Shown here one piece after another: positions 1 through 10,833 of a stretch of 64,000 nucleotides of DNA (the first letter of the stretch is position 1; each line of letters begins with the position of its first letter). The notes beneath the pieces were generated by a model that saw only the letters and a program-made list of their open reading frames with translations, did not search any database and was not told the origin of the DNA. The stretch spans positions 141,836,486 through 141,900,485 of the forward strand of contig NC_080571.1 of NCBI RefSeq assembly GCF_030247185.1, given 5' to 3'. This DNA is from Malaya genurostris. Its lineage: Eukaryota; Arthropoda; Insecta; Diptera; Culicidae. The position numbers and the translations under genes were made by a program.

Positions 1-330
1 TTTTTGTCGGTTACGTTATACAATCATATCTCCGGAGCTAATAGTCACAGCCATTTGATCTTCGAACTTGATCAATGGCCCGACAGTAGCTTTCAAACGA
101 GCCCCAGTTTGTTAAAATCGGTTCAGCCATCTCTGAGAAAATTGAGCGCGTTCAAATATCTTCTAAAAGATACACGCACACATACATACATACACACACA
201 CATACATTTTCCGATCTCGTCGAACTGAGTTGAATGGGATATAACACTATGGGTCTCCGAGGCTCCGTTCGAAAGTCGGTTTTCCAGCAATTCTTATACC
301 TTTCTATAGAGAAAGGCAAAAACGCTAGGT
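1..330 (+). repeat. mosquito-type interspersed repeat, terminal part
   Basis: Non-coding. It holds the 'AATCGGTTCAGCCATCTCTGAG' type core (here near 117-139), a CA/CATA microsatellite (175-207), then 'GATCTCGTCGAACTGAGT' and an end 'CCTTTCTATAGAGAAAGGC'. The same ordered set of motifs recurs near 25,300-26,150, 43,030-43,180 and, reversed, 60,510-60,640 and 61,210-61,400. It is therefore a dispersed repeat family. I infer a mosquito short retroposon-like repeat; its class cannot be fixed from this window. Confidence 0.7.
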
Positions 331-1970
331 AATTTCTGGTGTAATCAGTGTAAGTGGATTTACATAAATTCGGCAATAAGTCATTCGATTGTCATGAACC
401 GTTTTATCAACAGTAAAAATACGACCAACTTCGAAAAGCAAAACTTGAAAAAACTGTCGAAACTTCAATGGTTAGAAGCAGAGCCTCCCTGGATGAATCG
501 GGTGATAGTGCTTATCGGTTTATAAAATATTAATTATAATTATAATAACACGCATGCGAAAATAAACAAAATAAAATTTGAACAAATAAATTTTTACTTT
601 TGTTAAATAAATGATTTTTATCTTCAGTGTTATTTTGTATTTTCTTCTTTCAATGTTATTTTTTATTTATAAAGCACTTGTTAATTCAATGAAAATGTTG
701 TTAAAAAATCTAAATCCATTAAAAGAAAACAAAATACAGCTTCAACCAATTCTAATCATTAAATTAAACCAGTGATTTTGTTACTATTTCAATAGAATAA
801 ATTGAAATTTCCAAAACTTAATAATTCGTAAAATATTTCATAGTTTTATTAGGCATCCTTGCGGTTCCATCCCAAAACAGACTCTTGTGAATAATCTTAT
901 CAATGTTTGTAAACTATAGTATACGTCGAAATCCTTTCCAACATCTTGGTTGACAAAAGTGTATGGGACATTATTCGTCAAATATTTCTCATCAAATCGG
1001 ATCATTTTCACTTTTGTTAGGAACACTTACATATCAATTCATCGATTTTGAAAAATACTCATATACTGTGATACCTTTTTGACATTTTGAACAGTTCTAA
1101 TTCATACTCATTGAATTCCAATGCAATTTCAAAAAAAAATCAACTGTCATTGAAATGTTTAAAAATGGAACTGGAGCATAATGAAAAGTTTTTAATTCTA
1201 GATAGTTTGCATCTTAATTTATTTTCTTTTCCAACTGCATAATTTCAATAATAATTCTACTCAATATCATTCACTATAAAGACTATATAATACAAAAACT
1301 CAATGAAAATCTTCTTAATATCATCCGACGATTGGTATAGATTAAAGGATGTAGCCGGGGTTCATAGAAAAACTGTCCCCAAACAGAAAAAAATGATATA
1401 CGCTGTTTGAAAAAGTTTATATTGGAGATGATTTTCCCAAAATTTTAACGCTTTAACTGCCATATTGGTGGAGTTAGAGCGGTTCGTCTGATTTTCATTT
1501 TATTTATTTTTTTAAAAGCCCCTTTAGTAAAAAAATTAAAAAAAAATCAGGAATATTTTAGGGATTATGGGAAACCTTCCTGAATTTTTGCAGAATTTTT
1601 CAAAATGTATTTCATATGAAAAAAAAGTTCAAAATTTTCGATTTTTTTTTAATCGTACCACTCTAGATTCTACATAAAACATAAATCATTTATGAGTACA
1701 TTACGTTGTATTTTTTTAGATTTTTAAAAAAATGTTTACGGGTATAATATCAGACTTTAGAAAAATAAATCATTCGGAAAACTGTGCGTTTCCATTAAAT
1801 TATCATCATCCGATGGAGACGCATGGTATTTAGTTCTAAAATCATATATCACATGCCCTTAGAACTAAATACCATGCGTTTCCATCTACAACTTGAGCTC
1901 AGGGCATGAGTATTGACGTAATTAATAGTAATAAAAGAATTTTATTCCTTTTGTTATTTACACACGCCCG
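331..1970. other. AT-rich non-coding stretch, no gene seen
   Basis: Mostly A/T runs and short decayed frames with no domain, no clear splice-site pair and no long ORF. The only structure found is the hairpin at 1815-1883, listed separately. The 62-aa minus-strand frame at 838-1026 has no recognisable feature. Confidence 0.5.
1815..1883. repeat. 25-bp-arm inverted repeat (hairpin)
   Basis: The left arm (1815-1839) reads GGAGACGCATGGTATTTAGT and continues for five more bases. The right arm (1859-1883) is its reverse complement with one mismatch, leaving a 19-nt loop. No transposase or target duplication was recognised around it. Confidence 0.7.
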
Positions 1971-2273
1971 CACGCCTGGGTCGATTTACCGAGCAATGAT
2001 GCAGGGAATGCATTAGTGAACATGTGTGCCAGCGGACGGTTGTAATTCGTTTATAACTTGCGGTATACTCTGGAGGTTTCGAGGTTAGCTGTTAGCAGTC
2101 CTAAAAAATAATATAAACCGTATAGAAATCAACTTGAAGCGCCTGCAACAAGTCCCAAAAACGGACAGTTCGGTTTTACATTTCCTCCAAGTCAGTCAAT
2201 AAAACAAAACCGCTTACGTTGGAAACAGAAGAAACCAAGTACAGTATTGTGTAGTGAACAATAGACCTCGAAA

Positions 2274-2330
2274 ATGAGTGAACCAAACGAAAAAAAGCTA
2301 CCGCCGACACGAAAGAATACAATTGTTGTT
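2274..2330 (+). CDS. gag-like zinc-knuckle ORF, 5' fragment before the element A insertion
   Basis: An ATG at 2274 opens 19 codons (MSEPNEKKLPP... to ...NTIVV) and then runs straight into the 3' tail of the minus-strand retrotransposon at 2331. The last bases, ACAATTGTTGTT (2319-2330), are repeated at 8390-8401, where the same reading frame resumes as ...TIVV-DFRQC. The start was chosen because the frame continues exactly across the duplicated target. It is upstream of 285 further residues at 8402-9259. Whether the ORF belongs to the host or to an older retroelement (ORF1/Gag-like) is not settled. Confidence 0.7.
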
Positions 2331-2897
2331 TTTTTTTTATTCAATAATATAATATATTTTTAGGCACACTGCTTACGCTCTAAGATGCCAAGGGTATTTT
2401 CTAATCCTAATTAACGACTAACTTAAAACTAGAATAATATCATTAGATTATGTCGTCTTTGATTACTAGAATCCATTGTATGTGGCATGGGTCTTCCAGA
2501 TAGCGCTATCTAAGGCCGTTTCCTTTCGATTCGTGTGGGTCCGCGGGAAACACCCCCAGGCTACGAAGGCCCGGCGGGTGGCCCGCATGCTGGTCATCGA
2601 CTGGAGCGTAGAACCGTAGGCGGTGATGGTGATGTTACGGAAGAGAATGAAAAAAGAAAAAAGTAAATATTGTGGAAACCGAGGTAAAAAGGGGGTATGG
2701 AAACAAAATGTCAGAAAACTACAAAGATCTAGTTAGTTGCCATCGAGATGGTGAAGAGACGGAGAAAGGGGGAACGAATAGTTAGTGACAAAAAAAAAAA
2801 GATCTTGTTAGTTCCAATGAAGATGGTGGACAGGGACGGGGATCGAGAGAATCGGGCGGATGTTAGTGTCGAACCTGTAGGTGGAGATTATACTTTC
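2331..2897 (-). repeat. CR1-type 3' UTR and poly-A tail of element A
   Basis: Read on the minus strand, this block matches 22077-22662 block by block: CTTCACC/CTCCACC, then CAGGTTCGACACTA, GATTCTCTCGATCCCCGTCC, ACCATCTTCATTGGAACTAA, GGGTGTTTCCCGCGGACCCA, GGCATCTTAGAG and GTGTGCCTAAAAAT, ending in A's. The match includes the last codons of the CR1 ORF2 (AAAGTATAA). It is joined to the I-type body at CTCGCTCAG, at about 2898-2908. Confidence 0.85.
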
Positions 2898-2915
2898 TGA
2901 GCGAGGTATATCAGA

Positions 2916-5900
2916 TTACACTTGGATATTAATGTGTTTAAGGTACTGATATATGAGAAACATATATGAACTATCCCGACTCGCCATCACATCTCGGACC
3001 GGAACCTCAGGTGGTCTACCTCGGGCCCTAAGGGATTCCAGTAGCTTCGACCTGGCGTCGCGATACTCTACGCACGACCACACGACATGCTCGATGTCCT
3101 GATAACCCTCGCCACATGTGCAGAGACCGCTCTCCGTGAGCCCAATACGCCGGAGATGTGCGTTGAATGTGTAGTGGTTTGACATGAGTCGAGACATCAC
3201 ACGAATGAAATCGCGACTCACGTTCATCCCCCTGAACCAAGGTTTCGTCGATATTTTGGGAACAATGGAGTATAACCATCGTCCCAGTTCGTCATTGCTC
3301 CATGAAGTTTGCCAACTTTCGAGTGTCCTCTGACGAGAAATGCTAAAAAATTCATTGAAGCAGATTGGTCTTTCATAAATTTCACCTTCTAATGCACCCA
3401 CCTTAGCCAATGAGTCTGCCTGTTCATTGCCTGGAATGGAACAATGTGATGGGACCCAGACTAAGGATATTAAATAAGACCGACCAGATAAAGTTCTCAA
3501 GTGTTCCCGTATTTTCCCCAGAAAATATGGGGGATACTTTCATGGCTTCATTGAACGGAGAGCTTCTATTGAACTTAAACTATCCGTGACAATGAAGTAA
3601 TGGTCTTTGGGCAAGGTTTCAATGATCTCGAGGGTGTACTGAATAGCAGCTAATTCTGCGACGTAGACTGAAGCCGGATCACTGAGTTTGTACGAAGCGG
3701 TGATGTTTTTATTGAAGATACCAAAGCCTGTTGATCCGTTGAGATTTGACCCATCAGAGTAAAACATCCTTTCACAGTCAACTGCTCTGAATTTATAATA
3801 AAAAATATTAGGGATCACTTGAGGGCGTACGTGATCCGGAATCCCACGAATCTCTTCTCTCATGGATGTGTCGAAAAACACAGCAGAATCAGAAGTATCC
3901 AAGAAATGCGCACGGTTGGAAACAAACAAAGAAGGATTAATATTCTGAGCCATGTAATCAAAATATAAGGACATAAAACGGGTCTGAGAATTGAGCTCGA
4001 CAAGCCTTTCGAAGTTTTCAATCACCGTCGGATTCAAGACATTGCATCGAATCAGCAATCGATATGAGAGATCCCAGAATCGGTTTTTAAGTGGTATAAC
4101 GCCCGCCAGCACTTCGAGACTCATCGTATGAGTCGACTGCATGCAACCTAAGGCAATACGCAAGCAACGATACTGAATTCTTTCCAGCTTGATGAAATGG
4201 GTGTTCGCCGCGGATCGGAAGCAAAAGCATCCGTATTCCATCACGGACAATATCGTTGTTTGGTACAGCCTGATCAAGTCTCCTGGGTGAGCACCCCACC
4301 AAGTTCCGGTTATTGTGCGAAGAAAATTAATTCTCTGCTGGCATTTTTGTTTCAGATACCTAATGTGACATCCCCACGTGCCTTTGGAGTCGAACCAGAC
4401 CCCGAGATATTTAAATGTGAAGGCCTGAGCTATGGTTTCACCCCTTAGTTGAAGCTGTAATTGTGCTGGTTCTCGCTTTCTTGAAAATACAACCAGCTCA
4501 GTTTTCTCCGTAGAGAACTCGATACCCATTTGAAGAGCCCATGTCGACAAGTTGTCGAGGGTATCTTGCAATGGTCCTTGGAGATCGGCAGCTTTGGGTC
4601 CTATAATAGACACAACGCTGTCGTCGGCAAGTTGTCTTAGCGTGCAAGATGTGTTGATACATTCATCAATATTGCTTACGTAAAAATTGTTTAAAAGGGG
4701 GCTTAAACATGAGCCCTGAGGAAGACCCATGTAACTGAATCGTATTGTCGACAAATCATCCTGCGCAAAATGCATATGTTTCTCGGACAATAGATTATAC
4801 AAAAAGTTATTCAAAACTGGTGAAAGACCATGCTTATGCAACTTCTCAGATAGGATATGTATTGAAACTGAGTCGAAAGCCCCCTTGATATCTAGGAAGA
4901 CTGATGCCATTTGTTCTTTACGGGCAAATGCCATTTGAATTTCGGTTGAGAGCAACGCAAGACAATCGTTCGTTCCTTTGCCCCGGCGAAAACCAAATTG
5001 TGTATCTGAATGCAAGCCATTGGTCTCGACCCAATTGTCTAGGCGGAAGAGAATCATTTTTTCAAACAATTTCCGGATACAGGAAAGCATAACAATCGGC
5101 CGATACGAATTGTGGTCGGAGGCTGGTTTCTCTGGTTTTTTAATGGCGATAACCCTCACTTGTCTCCAGTCATGAGGGACAATATTACCCTCAAGAAACT
5201 TGTTGAATAGATTCAACAAGCGCCTTTTGGCAGGGTCAGGCAGATTTTTCAACAAGTTGAATTTGATTCTGTCTAGCCCCGGGGCTTTATTGTTACACGA
5301 CAAGAGTGCAAGAGAAAACTCTACCATCGAAAACGGTGTTTCGTTTGTATTCGCTGTCGCGACACGGGAGATCTTCTGGTTCGGAACAGAGTCGGGACAC
5401 ACTTTTTTAGCGAAATCGAATATCCAGCGGTTAGAATATTCCTCGCTTTCGTTCGTGGTGTTTCGATTGCGCATTCGTCGGGCTGTGTTCCAAAGAGTGC
5501 TCATCGATGTTTCTTTTGTTAATCCGTCAACGAAACGGCGCCAGTATCCGCGTTTCTTTGCTTTAATTAGGTTCTTCATTTGCATGTCTAACGCCGCGTA
5601 ATTCCGATAATTATCAGGTGTTCCGTTTTTTCTAAAAATGATATACGCTGCAGATTTTTTAGCGTTTAACTCTGAGCACTCTTTGTCCCACCACGGGTTG
5701 GGAGGACGGATGTTAGTTTTCGCGCCCGGTACACGTTTCGTCTGAACTTGAATCGCGGTTCCGAGAATCAAGCCAGCCAAAAACGTGTACTCTTCCTCCG
5801 GAGGAAGTTCTTGTGTTGATTCTATTTTCTCAGATATAGAGTTTGCATAGCTTTTCCAATCAATATTTCGTGTGAGGTCATACAAAACATTGATTGTCTT

Positions 5901-6596
5901 CGATGGTCTTAATCCGCTGGCGATTGAGATGACGATAGGCAAATGATCGCTACCGTGGGGATCAGGGATTACCTTCCACGTACAATCCAACCGTAGCGAT
6001 GTCGAGCAAATGGAAAGATCCAGCGCACTTGGTCTTGCTGGTGGTGCAGGAATCCGTGTCATTTCTCCCGTATTTAAAACTGTCATATTGAAGTTATCGC
6101 AAAGGTCGTAGATCAGAGTTGATCTGTTGTCATCCTGAAGACAGCCCCATCCCGTACCATGAGAGTTGAAGTCTCCTAAAACTAACGTAGGTGTAGGAAG
6201 AAGCTCCATGATGTCACAAAGCCGTTGATGCCCAATCGAAGCTCTTGGGGGAATGTATACAGAAGCAATGCAAAGGTCCTTGCCTTTCATTGTGATTTGA
6301 CATGCAATAACTTCAACACCTGGTATCGAAGGGAGGTTTATCCGGTAGAAGGGATAGCACTTTTTGATCCCTAAAAGTACTCCTCCGTAGGGGTTTTCTC
6401 GATCCAAGCGGATTATATTAAAATCATGGAAGGTAATTGGGATTTCAGAAGTTAGCCATGTTTCGCACAAGGCAAATGCGTCACACTCCAAGATGTTTAT
6501 TAATACTTTGAAGGGGTCTATTTTCGGTATGATACTTCTGCAGTTCCACTGTAAAACAGTGATCGGATCCATTACCTCGTTCAATAAATCAGCCAT
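2916..6596 (-). pseudogene. element A ORF2: endonuclease / reverse transcriptase / RNase H, one in-frame stop
   Basis: This polyprotein would nick the target and reverse-transcribe the element RNA. Residue numbers are counted from the upstream TTG codon, and the ATG at 6596 is residue 5. An APE-type endonuclease spans about 15-230 (WNCRS, CETWL, GDFNSHGTGWG at 145-155, GSDHLPI at 219-225). Reverse transcriptase spans about 440-720 (FLDIKGAFDS with the catalytic Asp at 573, LPQGSCLSPLL, LADD at 660-663). RNase H begins near 935 (SDGSN, VAELAAI, VTDSLSS). A TGA at 3540-3542 replaces the Gly codon present in element B. The frame then continues without a shift to 2916, carrying the last RNase H motif (GNEQADSLAK) and a Cys-rich C-terminal tail (LCTCGEGYQDIEHVVW). 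The ATG overlaps the ORF1 stop by 8 nt (ATGGCTGA), suggesting termination-reinitiation. Loss of the final RNase H Asp should impair it unless the stop is read through. Confidence 0.88.
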
Positions 6597-7929
6597 CGAA
6601 GGATACAATCGCTGAAATGAGGGGCCATTTTGCAGTTGACTGCTTCAGAAACGTTTTGACTGTGGGTATAAAACTCATCATAAGCTGTTTCAGGGGGTCA
6701 GAAATATTGAAAGTTGTGAAAATCCAGTCCACAATATCCGAGAATTTTATGAATCCAGCACTCGGTCGATTTTCTGGTTGGTTTTCTGGGACACTTGGGG
6801 ATTTGGATGACCCAGGAAGTGCCGGGAATTCCTTTTTAGATCTGAGTTTCTCAAGATCAGGAGCTGTTTGCTTTGGTTTTTTTATTTTACCAGCACTTCC
6901 CATTGCTGTTACTTTTGGGGGACCCTCAGAAGATACCTTCGAACCCTTGCTAGGGAGCTTGTGAGAGGAAATATTTACCCTCTTCCTATAGCTGTGAGGG
7001 ACTGCCGAAGATGTACCTTCTTGGGGATCGTCAGAATCATACTCGTCAGTTGACAAGCAAGCGTAAAGGTTTCCGGTGAGTTTAGGTGGCGTAGCACTCT
7101 TGAGCATTTCTGCAAAAGACCGTTTGGAACGAGACTGGAGAGACTGTTTCAATTTATCTCCTCGCAGTTTGTACGCAGGGCATGCCGCGAGGTCATGATG
7201 GTCATCTCCACAGTAGAGGCACTTTTCGATGCTCTTCCCGCAAGAGCCATCGGCGTGAGCCCCTCCACAGTTAGCACAACGATACTTATTACCACAATGA
7301 GAGGCTGTATGCCCCAATTGTTTGCAATTGGAGCAATTCATGACCCGCGGCACATAGAGACGAACAGGCAGACGAACCCGGTCCAGGAGAACGTAGTTGG
7401 GTAATGCCGAGCCGGCGAAGGTCACTCGATAAGAGTCTGATTGGGGATAGGATTTGGTACCATCCCCGGCGATAGACACTGAATGCAGCCGTTTGCAATC
7501 CAGTATCTTTACATTCTTAAGTAGGGGGTCTTTGAAACCGCCGGCCCCGTACTTAAGAATATCTTCGCATGTCAGGCTCGCATCTGTGATTACGCCGTCT
7601 ATTTCTACTTCGCGGGCTGGCACGTATACATAGTACTCCCGCGCAAAAAGATCACTTTGAACGATCTCGTTAGCATGCTTTGAGCTGGTTAAGAGAACCC
7701 TAAGCCTGCCTGGGCGTACTTTATCAATGCGTGTAATAGTAGAGTACCGAGACGTCAATTCACGATTTATTTTAATAAGGTTCAATTTGTTGTTATTCTT
7801 GGTCCGGAAATAGACCACATAAGAACCGGCCGAAAGCAAAGGTTCATCGGGATACTTCTTTACCCTCGGAATCTTATTGTCAGCTGAAGGGGTAGGAGCA
7901 AGTGGGGGTGGTTTTGGATCTGTCTCCAT
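6589..7929 (-). CDS. element A ORF1: zinc-knuckle nucleic-acid-binding (Gag-like) protein
   Basis: An intact 446-aa frame. Three CCHC-type knuckles lie at about residues 199-250 (CSNCKQLGHTASHC, CANCGGAHADGSC, CLYCGDDHHDLAAC), preceded by an RRM-like region rich in basic and beta-strand residues (about 35-190). A low-complexity Ser/Pro/Lys region follows, and the C-terminus is conserved with element B (WIFTTFNISDP). ORF1 proteins of I-superfamily retrotransposons coat the element RNA and act as chaperones, and this composition fits that role. It overlaps ORF2 by 8 nt. The start is the first in-frame ATG after the 5' UTR, and the METDPKPPP N-terminus is open throughout. No internal stop or frameshift was seen, so this ORF could still be functional. 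Confidence 0.88.
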   Translation of the reverse strand: METDPKPPPLAPTPSADNKIPRVKKYPDEPLLSAGSYVVYFRTKNNNKLNLIKINRELTSRYSTITRIDKVRPGRLRVLLTSSKHANEIVQSDLFAREYYVYVPAREVEIDGVITDASLTCEDILKYGAGGFKDPLLKNVKILDCKRLHSVSIAGDGTKSYPQSDSYRVTFAGSALPNYVLLDRVRLPVRLYVPRVMNCSNCKQLGHTASHCGNKYRCANCGGAHADGSCGKSIEKCLYCGDDHHDLAACPAYKLRGDKLKQSLQSRSKRSFAEMLKSATPPKLTGNLYACLSTDEYDSDDPQEGTSSAVPHSYRKRVNISSHKLPSKGSKVSSEGPPKVTAMGSAGKIKKPKQTAPDLEKLRSKKEFPALPGSSKSPSVPENQPENRPSAGFIKFSDIVDWIFTTFNISDPLKQLMMSFIPTVKTFLKQSTAKWPLISAIVSFDG

Positions 7930-8389
7930 TTTTTCATCCGGAGGGGGGGGGAACCATTATTATTACACGGAGCTATCTCCGCACAGATATGATTATGTAA
8001 GATGTAAGTTAAATAATCAGAGGATAGCAACAAAATGAAAACAATACTTAGCTTGTTCGGCTGCAAAAAGAAACGGCCACCAAGACCTGATCTTGGTCGA
8101 TTGCCTCTTCAATAATGCCTAAAACTCCGTGAGGAAAAAAGCACAATCACAATTGTCTATCTATGGCTGTGTGACGGTGAAAAAACCTCCACGAAGAAAA
8201 AGCACAAATCACGCTACCTAACTCGGTGCAAAAAAAAAAAAACTCAACTCACTCGCACACCCGATTGTCCGATCACTATCGACACTGCGAAAACAAAAGA
8301 ACGACCTTGAAAGCGGATTAATGCGTACTGTACTGGACTGGATTGAAGCGAATACACATCCGATCGCGTCGACAGCTACGGTGGGAATG
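7930..8389 (-). promoter_or_regulatory. element A 5' UTR (probable internal promoter region)
   Basis: The 460 bp between the duplicated target and the ORF1 start. It begins CATTCCC on the minus strand. It carries a motif, GTGCTTTTTTCCTCACGGAG, that has a close counterpart in the element B 5' UTR (GTGCTTTTTCCTCTCGGAGG at 13306-13325), so part of the leader is conserved. Full-length non-LTR elements of this group are transcribed from an internal promoter in this leader. That role is inferred, and no core promoter motif is claimed. Confidence 0.55.
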
Positions 8390-8401
8390 ACAATTGTTGT
8401 T

Positions 8402-9259
8402 GACTTCAGGCAGTGCAAAATTCGACCTTCGTTACGAGAACTTGAAGGTTTGCTTAAGGAGCAAATGCAGCTGGACATTAAACGTGTGCATTTACTTCAA
8501 TGCAATAAGACGAATAATGTTGTTTACATCCAGTTTTATAAAGAGTTGGATGCAATTCAATTCGCAAAAGACAATAACAATGTGCACTATGTGGAACACG
8601 AGAACATTAGGTACAACATTCCAGTATATATGGATGATAGTACTATAGAAGTGCGTGTGCATGATCTTCACTCGAGCGTCACCGATTATTATATTAGCAA
8701 AACTATGTCCCAATACGGAGAGATTTTCTCTACCAAAAAAGAAAAGTGGAAGAATTTTTTCCCCGGTATTCTAAATGACGTACGTGTATTACGCATACAC
8801 TTGAAGAAGCCTATACTTTCTTATGTGATTTTCGGTCAAGATACAAGAATTCCGTGCAAATCACTTGTTACCTATGGCAATCAGATGGTTACATGTCAGT
8901 ATTGTCAAAAAGCTGTTCACTACGGTAAGCCATGTGATAAACTGGACAAGGAGACAACTACACCAAAGGACAACAGTGCTTCCGTCACACCAACCCAAAG
9001 TAATCCCAGTACACCTGTGACAGTCACCAACAACAGTGAAGCATCCACTTCAACAAAACCATCCAACGTATTCCCTATAGAACAAAGTGCATTAACTGCA
9101 GTGAACAACTTACCATCCAACCAACCAGCAACTGAAAACAATGTACAACAAGGCTCATCTCCAGCAATGGAATGGATGACGAGACGAACCACGAACGAAG
9201 TGCCCCTCAATCCTCGCAGGAGGGAATTGGAAGCTGCTCTCCCCCTAGAAAAAGGGTGA
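8402..9259 (+). CDS. gag-like zinc-knuckle ORF, main part after the element A insertion
   Basis: The remaining 285 codons of the ORF that begins at 2274, giving about 304 residues once element A is disregarded. The N-terminal part (DFRQCKIRPSLRELEGLLKE...) has the pattern of an RRM-like fold (VDF...VVYIQF). The middle contains one CCHC knuckle, CQYCQKAVHYGKPC (C-x2-C-x4-H-x4-C). The last third is a Ser/Thr/Pro/Asn-rich linker. This arrangement is common in ORF1 proteins of insect non-LTR retrotransposons and in domesticated Gag-like proteins. No ORF2 follows; 9260-9590 is AT-rich with several AATAAA signals. The frame upstream of 8402 (8321-8401) is element A sequence read antisense, not part of this protein. 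Confidence 0.7.
   Translation, partial: DFRQCKIRPSLRELEGLLKEQMQLDIKRVHLLQCNKTNNVVYIQFYKELDAIQFAKDNNNVHYVEHENIRYNIPVYMDDSTIEVRVHDLHSSVTDYYISKTMSQYGEIFSTKKEKWKNFFPGILNDVRVLRIHLKKPILSYVIFGQDTRIPCKSLVTYGNQMVTCQYCQKAVHYGKPCDKLDKETTTPKDNSASVTPTQSNPSTPVTVTNNSEASTSTKPSNVFPIEQSALTAVNNLPSNQPATENNVQQGSSPAMEWMTRRTTNEVPLNPRRRELEAALPLEKG

Positions 9260-10398
<1,139 letters not shown>

Positions 10399-10457
<59 letters not shown>
10399..10457. repeat. (TA)n microsatellite, right-hand remainder
   Basis: Pure TA dinucleotides. They are probably the part of the 9595 array displaced by insertion of the MITE. Confidence 0.9.
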
Positions 10458-10460
<3 letters not shown>

Positions 10461-10815
10461 TTTTTGAGATGACACTAAATTTCGATGTTTCATGCAGTTT
10501 TATGAGTTTCGGCATCAAACAAATTTTTTCGATTTTTTAAATTTCATGTAATCCCCCCTATGGTGCTTTTTCAAGATCGAAAATTGTCAAACCTGCATGA
10601 AACATCGAAATTTAGTGTCATCTCAAAAAAAATTTTTTTTTGAAAAAATCAACTTTCTGGGACTTTTGAGTTTGATATTTTTCTAAGTCCCAAAAAGTCG
10701 ATTTCAAATTTTTTTTTTCGAAATGGCACTAAATCTCGACGTTTCATGCAATTCTATGCCTTTTTTTTCGATTTCGTAAATTTCATGTACTCCCCCCTAT
10801 GGTGATTTTTCAAGA
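10458..10815. repeat. rearranged partial copies of the 9967 MITE
   Basis: Segments ATTTCGATGTTTCATGCAGT, CCCCTATGGTGCTTTTTCAA and TCAACTTTCTGGGACTTTTG match parts of 9967-10398 in both orientations, but the true TIR ends are missing. A further related piece lies at about 60,225-60,360. Confidence 0.75.
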
Positions 10816-10833
10816 TATATGAAAATTCCACTA

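Larger units (their letters stand above)
2331..8389 (-). mobile_element. element A: near-full-length I-type non-LTR retrotransposon with a CR1-type 3' UTR
   Basis: The order along the minus strand is a 5' UTR (8389-7930) beginning CATTCCC, ORF1 (7929-6589), ORF2 (6596-2916), a short linker, a 3' UTR (about 2897-2340) and a poly-A tail (poly-T at 2331-2339 on the plus strand). A 12-bp duplication, ACAATTGTTGTT at 2319-2330 and 8390-8401, flanks it, so both ends are defined and the copy is probably full length. ORF1 with CCHC knuckles, and ORF2 with endonuclease, reverse transcriptase and RNase H, are typical of the I superfamily. The 3' UTR is instead homologous to the CR1-like element's 3' UTR at 22085-22662. 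The element sits inside a gag-like ORF. The only clear lesion seen is one in-frame stop in ORF2. Confidence 0.85.

Noticed and set aside
4197..5601. Several plus-strand frames opposite element A ORF2
   Set aside because: Antisense shadows of the retrotransposon polyprotein.
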